DNA of 64,000 nt from Callorhinus ursinus (taxonomy: Eukaryota; Chordata; Mammalia; Carnivora; Otariidae): the NCBI RefSeq assembly GCF_003265705.1, contig NW_020312788.1, forward strand, positions 310,001 to 374,000, written 5' to 3'. Below are positions 57,331-64,000 of this stretch, one piece after another. The notes under the pieces were generated by a model. It saw nothing but the letters and a program-made list of their open reading frames with translations. It was not told where the DNA came from and did not search any database. Both the position numbers and the translations under genes were made by a program. The first letter of the stretch is position 1. Each line of letters opens with the position of its first letter.

Positions 57331-57734
57331 AATGATGTGGAACCTACACATTGCTGTACTTGCATCACTTTATTAGTTGAGAGGAGACAGGTTTTAGACA
57401 AAGCTTTCTTTCCTATCTTTGATACTTCTTTTTCTCTGATGATCAGTTCTGTTTCAAATTTTATTTCTCTCCGCAGTGACTCTCCCTCTACCCTCAAGAC
57501 CACCTAGGTTTCTTCATGCCAAGGGATCCCACAGCCCAGGGCTTTTTGTCCCCTTTGCACCAAGGAAAATCTATTTCTATGGTGCCTTTCCTCTATGTTT
57601 ATGGTAACCAGGATATAATTTTTGGAGCCCAGGTATATTAACATTCATTCTAATTATTTATATGCTTATTCAGTGCTCCCAGCCCATTACCTTATTTATT
57701 GAGTGCCTACCACCATATTTCATTGAGTCTAAAA

Positions 57735-58130
57735 TACATTGATTATTGGTGGGGGTGGGGGAATTGGATGAAGGGGATCAAAACGTACAAACTTTGAGTT
57801 ACAAGATAAATAAGTACTGGAGATGTGAAATGCAACATGATGACCATAGCAACACTGCCGTATCATATATATGAAAGTTGCTAAAAGAGTAGATCCTAAA
57901 AGTTCTCATCACAAGGAAAAACTTCTTTTTTTTCCTTTTCTTTCTTTCTTTCTTTTTTTTTTGTTCTCTCTCTCTTTTTGGTAGGTATATGAAGTGATAG
58001 ATGTTAACTAAGCTTATTGTGGTTATCATTTCACATTATATGTAAGTCACTATGCTATATACCTTAAACTTACTTATACAGTGCTGTATGTCAATTATAT
58101 CTCAATAAAATTGAAAGGAAAGAAAGTAAA
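57735..58130 (+). mobile_element. old L1 (L1MA/L1MB-type) 3' end
   Basis: ACAAACTTTGAGTTACAAGA, AAAAGTTCTCATCACAAGGA, GATAGATGTTAACTAAGCTT and CAATTATATCTCAATAAAAT to an A-rich end. A T/C-rich block at 57925-57975 interrupts it. Confidence 0.9.
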
Positions 58131-58410
58131 ATACATTGGCTATAACAGTCACTTTCATTTTATATTGTACAAAGGAAAAAAACCCTGCTAATTTCTCTAT
58201 GTCATGCCATTATTATCTCTGTCACGGCATCCCAATTTCAGATATGTTGAAGATAAAAACAGGTGCTGGGAAACCAGATGTGAATGAATAAAAGTTGGCC
58301 CTCAGGGAGCTTGCATTCGAGAGTGAAAAACACAGAATATTAACAAAGAAAGGATACATATATGTAATGTAATTTCAGGTAATGATGAAGAGCTAGGGAG
58401 AAAAATAGAG

Positions 58411-58603
58411 CAGGCACCTGGGTAGCTCAGTTGGTCAAGCATCGGACTCTTGGTTTTGGCTCAGGTCCTGACTGGGCTCCCTGCTCAGCGGGGAGTCTGC
58501 TTTCCCTCTCCCATTCCTTCTGCCCCTTCCCCCTACTTGCATACTCTCTCTCCCTCTCTCTCTCTCCCTCTAAAATAAATCTTTAAAAAATAAAGAAAAA
58601 TAA
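58411..58603 (+). mobile_element. CAN-SINE with internal deletion
   Basis: The segment after GGCTCAGGTCCTGA jumps to CTGGGCTCCCTGCTCAGCGG, losing the B-box region. Flanks AAAAATAGAG / AAAAATAAAG. Confidence 0.93.
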
Positions 58604-58771
58604 AGGTGGTCAGAGGGAGAACTATACTATAGCTAAAGTGGTTGAGGAGGGCTTCTCTAAGGAAGGGGCATTTGTGCATAGACCTGAATGAAGTGAGGAA
58701 ACAGGCCACGTTAAGGTCGGGTGGAAGAGCTTTCTAGGCAGAGGAAACAAAGTGCAAAGTCCTGAGGTGGG

Positions 58772-58871
58772 GGGCGCCTGGCTGGCTTAGTCAGTACAGC
58801 ATGTGACTCTTGATCTCTAGGCTGGGAGTGTGAGCCCCATGTTGGGGGAGGAGTTTACAGTAAAAGAAAAA
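58772..58871 (+). mobile_element. CAN-SINE, short subtype
   Basis: GGGCGCCTGGCTGGCTTAGT. Perfect GTCCTGAGGTGGG duplication. Confidence 0.95.
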
Positions 58872-59269
58872 GGTCCTGAGGTGGGTGTGTGCTGGTTCTG
58901 TTTGAGGAAGAACATTAAGCAGGCCGGTGTGGTGAAGCAGAGCAAGCAAGGCATAGAAGATCAGAAGGCTGTAGATGTAGACAAGGGCCGGGTCATTTGT
59001 GGACTAATGATTTTAATGATTGTAGTGATTTGGATTTTCTTTGAAGCATGAAGATAGCTACTGAAGTGTTTTAAGCAAGAGAATGATATGATCAATTTTA
59101 TATTTGTTCAAGATCTCTCAAGAGTTTAGTTTTGGATATGCTAGTTCTTAGATAGGTCAAGGGAAGCTGTTATGAACCAGTTGGATATTTGAGGTTGAAT
59201 CTCAAAGAGAGGTCGGGCCAGGGGACATATATTTTGAACTAATCTGCATGGGGATGATATTTGAAACCA

Positions 59270-59440
59270 CTCAATGTGATCCTCAACACTGGCCCCACAT
59301 TAGAATCACTTAGAGAGCTTTAAAACCTCTGAAATCTTGGCTGTGCCCACAGAGGCTCTGACACAAAATGGGCTTGGATTTGATATGTTTTAAAAAGCTT
59401 TTCTGGTGATTCAAATGTGTAACCAGGCTTGAGAGCCAAG
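59270..59440 (+). repeat. MER5A-type hAT element
   Basis: CATTAGAATCACTTAGAGAG, CTTTTCTGGTGATTCAAATG and GGCTTGAGAGCC. It lies between L2 pieces. Confidence 0.8.
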
Positions 59441-59444
59441 ACCA

Positions 59445-59740
59445 AAGGAAATGAAGTACCTGATGGTTGGAAGAGAAGGGGCAAGACAAGAAGAGAAGGG
59501 AATCGAGGGACTAAGCCTTGGTGGGCTCCAACATTTAGTGGACCAGAAGAGGAAGCAGAGAGTCTGGAAACTGGACTGATCAAACAGAGCCCTCAAGGTC
59601 GGAGGGAAATGAGGATCGTGCCCTAGAGGTCAAATAAAGACAGAGGTGCTAGGTGGAGGGAGCAATCAGCTAAGTCAAATCCTGCTAGAGCTAGTAAGAC
59701 AAGGACTGAGAGTTAACTGTTAATTAGGCACAATGTTTGT
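59445..59740 (-). repeat. L2 fragment
   Basis: ATCAGCTAAGTCAAATCCTG and AAGACAAGGACTGAGAGTTA are antisense L2. Open frames on both strands here are incidental. Confidence 0.6.
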
Positions 59741-59914
59741 GTTACAAACAGAACAGGAGATAATAAGTGCTCTTCCAGTCTTTCTTCATTGTAAAAATAC
59801 ATATTAGGCAAAATTGGGAGTCATAAGATGTTTGATCAATCAAAGAGAATTGAAAAAAAATAATTGAAGATGGTAAAGGTGATATAATATTACCGAAAAT
59901 TGTTTTCTAAATCT

Positions 59915-59938
59915 ACTCTTTTTTTTTTTTTTTTTTTA
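59915..59938. repeat. poly(T) run
   Basis: About 22 T with no recognisable retroposed body beside it. Confidence 0.85.
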
Positions 59939-60009
59939 CCACGATGAATCTAAATGAATAAGTAGCCACAAAAAGTCTGGGCACTTGAGAAAAAGCAAAA
60001 AACGATCAC

Positions 60010-61245
60010 TCATATTCTACCATACTAGCACAACCACCATTATTTACTCAGTCATTCACTTTCCTTTAGGGAATTCCTATTCTACTGCAGACTCTGCTGG
60101 GGACATAGAAATAAACACAACACAAATCCTTGCCCTCAAGTAATCCAGGGGCTAGTGGAGGAGGCGAACATGTTAAAAAAAAATTTACAGAACAAAGCGG
60201 TAAGTGATGTGATAAAGTTATATGCAGTATACTGAGGGAGCAGAGAAGCTAGAGAACTTAACATTGGATATTAAACAATCATTATCAAGGGTACCTTGGC
60301 AAACCAGAAAATTGCTCATGTTTTAATTTTTAATTTTAGTGAGAAAAATGAGATGGAAAGTTGGGTGTACCCCATGATTCTAACCCTGTAAAAATGTGAT
60401 CCCTGAAGATTTCCCAGTCAAGGAAAGGCTTGAACTGAGTCTTGAGAGTATGGGCCAGGCAAATAAGGTCAGGAAAAGAGGTTTCTGAGCTGGAAAAAGG
60501 CAAGAGAAGTGAAACACAGTGTATAGCCTGTTTGGCCACTGTAATAACTTTGGTGTGACTGAGTGTGGGCTTCCCATGAAGGAGTAACCAGGCATAAAAC
60601 TGGAAAGACAGACAGGTGATAAGGAGATAAAAAAGATAGAAAGAATCACATAAACTATGTTAGAGAGTTTGAACTTTATCCAATCACTTATGAGTAGCCA
60701 TAGAAGAATTTTAAAGTGGAAAAGCATGCTCAGAGTTGGTTATATTACAAATATAACCAGAGCAGCTGGACTGAAGGGCTGAAACTGAAGGCGGGAACAC
60801 TAGTTAGAAAGCTTTTGCAATAATCTGGGTGGGAAATGATAAAGGCAATGGCAGAAGGATGGATGGATGGATGGATGGATGGATGGATGGATGGATGGGA
60901 TTACTTCCAAGGGCTCTTGAGAAGACAGTGTGGACTTAGGGAATGGTAAAGGTATGAGGAATGGGGGTAAATGGGAATGACACTCAGATCTCTGGTTTGG
61001 GTAACTGAATCCCTATCCCCATTCTTATTCCTGGCCACCTTTCTACCCAAGATAACAAATGTAGGAGGAAGAAATTGAGGGACTTATGGAACATCCAAGG
61101 GGACATGTGTAGTGACCAGTTTGAATATCCTGGAGCTCAAGAGAGATGTGTGGGCTGGACATACAGATTTAAGAGTCTTCATTACATATATGATTCTTGG
61201 AGTTACAAGAGTGGATGAGACTGGGCAGGGAAGTTGTATGTGTAT
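60010..61245 (-). repeat. L2, long copy
   Basis: CCCTCAAGTAATCCAGGGGC, TCAAGGAAAGGCTTGAACTG, GAGAGTTTGAACTTTATCCA, GCAATAATCTGGGTGGGAAA and TGGAGCTCAAGAGAGATGTG in order over more than 1 kb. It includes a GGAT microsatellite. Confidence 0.8.
60859..60899. repeat. (GGAT)n microsatellite
   Basis: About ten GGAT units within the L2. Confidence 0.95.
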
Positions 61246-61631
61246 CGTTTGTGTGTTTTCCATTTAGTTATTTTCTTCTAACATATCTTTAATCATAATA
61301 ATTGGGTATACCGAATTTTCATTTTCCTTTTTTACCTGACATATACCAAAAGCTTTTGTCATGTTTCACTAGAGCTTTCAAAGCATTCGTCACTGTGGCT
61401 GAATAAAAATATACCAAAAGGATATGCTATAGTTATAGTTGATTTTAGCTCTGTGATAAACATTTTTATTCATAGTTTTCCCCCATGTTTTGTTTTGTTT
61501 TTTCCTTAGGAAAGATTCTCAGAAATGAGAATATATAGTTATTGTGTGTCGTACATGTATGTCCAAATTACTCTCCAAAATGGTTGTACCAGTTTTTCTT
61601 GATACAAACAATGCATAAGAATACAAGTTTA

Positions 61632-61733
61632 GGGGCGGCTTCCTGGCTCAGTTGGTGGAATGTGCAACTTTTGATCTTGGGGTTGTAGGCTCAAGCCCCA
61701 CATGAGGTGTAGAGATCACTTAAAAATAAAATC
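61632..61733 (+). mobile_element. CAN-SINE, short subtype, base of a stack
   Basis: GGGGCGGCTTCCTGGCTCAG to AGAGATCACTTAAAAATAAAATC. The outer flanks AAGAATACAAGTTTA / AAAGAATAAAGTTTA enclose this copy and the next two. Confidence 0.93.
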
Positions 61734-61944
61734 ATTTTTTTAAAGGATTTCATTTATTTATTTGAGAGAGAGAGTGAGAGCAAGTGAGAGAGCGAGAGAG
61801 TGCACAAGAGGGGGGAGGGGCAGAGGGAGAGGGAGAAGCAGGCTCCCTGCTGAGCAGAGAACCCTATGCACTCAATCCTGGGACTCCAGGATTATGACCT
61901 GAGCCAAAGGCAGTTGCTTAACTGACTGAGCCACCCAGGCGCCC
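61734..61944 (-). mobile_element. CAN-SINE in the tail of the previous one
   Basis: Reverse copy with GAGTGAGAGCAAGTGAGAGA. TAAAAATAAAATC lies on both sides. Confidence 0.96.
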
Positions 61945-61959
61945 TAAAAATAAAATCTT

Positions 61960-62153
61960 TTTTTTTTAAGATTTTTTTTTTTAAATTTATTCATTTGTCA
62001 GAGAGAGAGAGAGAGAGAGAGAGAGCACAAGCAAAGGGAGAAGCAGGCTCCCTGCTGAGCAAGGAGCCCGATGCTGGACTCGATCCCAGGATCCCGGGAT
62101 CATGACCTGAGCTGAAGGCAGATGCTTAACTGACTGAGCCACCCAGGCGTCCC
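61960..62153 (-). mobile_element. CAN-SINE, third of the stack
   Basis: Reverse copy with a (GA)n block at 62000-62026. TAAAAATAAAATCTT precedes and follows it. Confidence 0.96.
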
Positions 62154-63465
62154 TAAAAATAAAATCTTAAAGAAAAAAGAATAAAGTTTAACTAGGTGCT
62201 TGCTATAACTTGGTATTATATATTTGTGGCATATATTTTTATTGTATTTTATTTTATTTATTTTATTATATATGTTAAACATTTTACTGAAGCAAAATAT
62301 ATGTGCACCAAAATGTACAAATCTAAGTGTACAGTTTGATAAATTTTCAAAGTGAACGCACTATGTAACTTCAACCTAAATCAAGAAATAACACATTACC
62401 ACCATCTCAGAAGTCTCCCTCACACACCCCCAAGGGGAACTACTGTCTTGATTTTTAACACCATAGACTGGTTTGCCTGTTTTTGAACTGTATGTAAAGG
62501 GAATCATGTAGTATGTAATCTTTCTTGTCTATCTTCTTTTGTTCAACATTATGTTTGTATAGTTCATCCATGTTGCTGCATGTAGTCATCTGTTAATTCT
62601 CATTTCTGTATAGTATTCCATTGGGTGAATGTTCCCCAGTGTATTTATTCTGGTGGACATTTGAGTAGTTTCTAGTTTGGGGCTGCTATGAGCAGTGCTG
62701 CTTTATGAAATTGCTGTAGATATCTTTTGATGAATATACGTATGCATTTCTGTTGGGAGTATACGTAGGAATAGAACTGACAGATCATAACATGTGTATG
62801 TTTAGTTTTGGTAGTTATACTGCCCTCAGTTTTCTAAGGGTATTGCTTTTCAATCCCACCAGTGTATGGGAGTTCCCAATGCTTCACGCACTTGCTGACA
62901 TTTTGTCTTTTTCACTTTAGCCTTTCTGGTGAGTGGTATCTCATTTGGCTTTAATTTGCATTTTCTTGTTAACTAAAGATGTTTAGCATCTTTTCATATA
63001 TTTTTTGGCCATTTGGATGTTCTCTTTTTGTGAAGTAACTGTTCCAGTTTTTTGTCCACTTTTCTACTATTTTGTTTGTCTTTATTGATTTGAAGGATGT
63101 TTTTATTTTTGTTGTTTTACGTATTCTGAATATAAATCCTTTACAGATATATGTGTTGCAAATATATTTTCCCACTCTATGTTTGCTTTCATTACCTGAA
63201 ATCAAATCTTTTGCTGATCAAAACTCTTTTGGTGATTAGATTATATTAATATAGTTTCATCTGTCAAATTTGTTAATTATGGTAAGCATATTTTGTGTCC
63301 TATTTAAGAAACATTTACCCACCTGTAGATCATGAAGATATTTCCCTATGTTTTCTTTTAAGAGCTTAATTTTTTATTTTCATATTTAGGTCTACAATCC
63401 ATCTGGCATTTATTTTTCATGTGGATATCCATTTGACAGCCTAATTTATTGAAAAGATTATCCTT

Positions 63466-63593
63466 GGGCACCTTGCCGGCTCAATTGGTAGAGCACATGA
63501 CTCTTGACCTCAGGGTTGTGAGTTCAAGCTCCACATTGGGGGGTAGAGCTTACTTAGAAAAGAAAAGAAAAGAAAAGAAAGAAAAGAAAAAGA
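63466..63593 (+). mobile_element. CAN-SINE, short subtype
   Basis: GGGCACCTTGCCGGCTCAAT to GGGTAGAGCTTACTTAG with an AAAAG-repeat tail. Flanks GAAAAGATTATCCTT / GAAAAGATTACCCTT. Confidence 0.95.
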
Positions 63594-63729
63594 AAAGATT
63601 ACCCTTTCCCCCATTGCACTGGGTATTAATATTTTAAGGTTTGTTGCTGTTGTTTTCCCAGCTTAACATATGGAAAGTGGTACCTCTTCGTTTAATTTGA
63701 ATTTTTTTATTATTTGGGCAGTTTGACAT

Positions 63730-64000
63730 TTTTCTATTGTATTAATTAAGACAGAACAGGCTATAAATAGCAAATAAAGCACCAAATTTCAGGCGCTTAA
63801 AACAACATGGGTTTTTTTCCCTTCATCCAAAGTCCAGTGCCAGTGGGCCAACTTCTAAGGCAGCTGGTCACCCTGCAGTGACTGGAAGATCCAGGTCACT
63901 TTCATCTTGTGGCTTCACATTACTGTGTGGCTTCTGTGATCCCTGTTAAAAGAGAAGAGTGTGATGGTGGCACACAGACTCTCAAATCCTGGCCTGGATG
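63730..64000 (-). repeat. old interspersed repeat, cut by the window edge
   Basis: Order similar to 19540-19760: an AACAGGCT-like start, a GCGCTTAAAACAACATGGGT block, then a region rich in CCAGTG. Family not named. Confidence 0.4.

Larger units (their letters stand above)
58270..59110 (-). repeat. L2 with two SINEs in it
   Basis: CCCTCAGGGAGCTTGCATTC, GAGGAGGGCTTCTCTAAGGA, GACCTGAATGAAGTGAGGAA and GAAGATAGCTACTGAAGTGT follow the antisense L2 order. Confidence 0.8.
61285..63465 (-). mobile_element. old L1 3' end, reverse, with a SINE stack
   Basis: Pieces at 61285-61631 and 62191-63465: GTCCAAATTACTCTCCAAAA, CATCTGTTAATTCTCATTTC, GGCTGCTATGAGCAGTGCTG, GTGGTATCTCATTTGGCTTT, TTGTTAACTAAAGATGTTTA and AAATCCTTTACAGATATATG follow antisense L1M 3' UTR order. 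There may be two overlapping insertions. Confidence 0.8.

Noticed and set aside
60380..60727. 115-codon reverse frame
   Set aside because: It lies in L2 in the sense orientation of the element, but shows no recognisable reverse transcriptase motif.

Overview
This is a stretch of mammalian nuclear DNA from a carnivoran. The evidence is the roughly 58 copies of the tRNA-Lys-derived CAN-SINE. Forward copies begin near GGGGCGCCTGGGTGGCTCAG and end in AAATAAATAAAATCTT plus an A-run. Two young 5'-truncated L1 inserts carry a 3' end I recognise as the carnivoran type. The SINE subtypes look more like an arctoid caniform (bear, seal, mustelid group) than a dog, but I cannot fix the species.

I find no intact protein-coding gene, no convincing exon, no tRNA or rRNA gene and no CpG island. 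The long open frames lie in repeats or unconserved sequence. The window is either intergenic or inside a large intron. The only gene-derived sequence is a processed pseudogene of GABARAPL2 on the minus strand (about 15297 to 13489). It has a premature stop at codon 3, a one-base deletion, a further stop, a damaged C-terminus, an expanded poly(A) tail, and two later insertions: a solo LTR and a SINE.

Layout. 0.4-9.4 kb: SINEs, two short young L1 3' ends, a reverse-oriented class I-type LTR and AT-rich sequence. 9.6-13.0 kb: a decayed forward L1 riddled with SINEs, one of which contains an internal piece of another L1. 13.0-15.3 kb: an MLT1 LTR, then the pseudogene complex. 17-26 kb: MIR, MLT1, MER5 and nested SINE stacks plus an LTR at 24.3-24.84 kb. 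26.36-27.13 kb: a second LTR related to the one in the pseudogene. 28.5-33.6 kb: reverse MLT1 and old L1 3' ends, heavily targeted by reverse SINEs. 34-48 kb: sparser, AT-rich sequence with MER5, a MER53-type palindrome and a strong 23-bp hairpin at 43.4 kb. 48-64 kb: L2, old L1, an LTR inserted in an L1, MIR, more SINEs, and L1 to the right edge.

No new multi-gene system is visible. The interest is in how the repeats were assembled: one target site used twice by SINEs, an L1 fragment patched into a SINE, a probable template-switch hairpin, and two palindromes that could give small-RNA precursors. Names of old repeats come from memory of consensus sequences and their edges are approximate.
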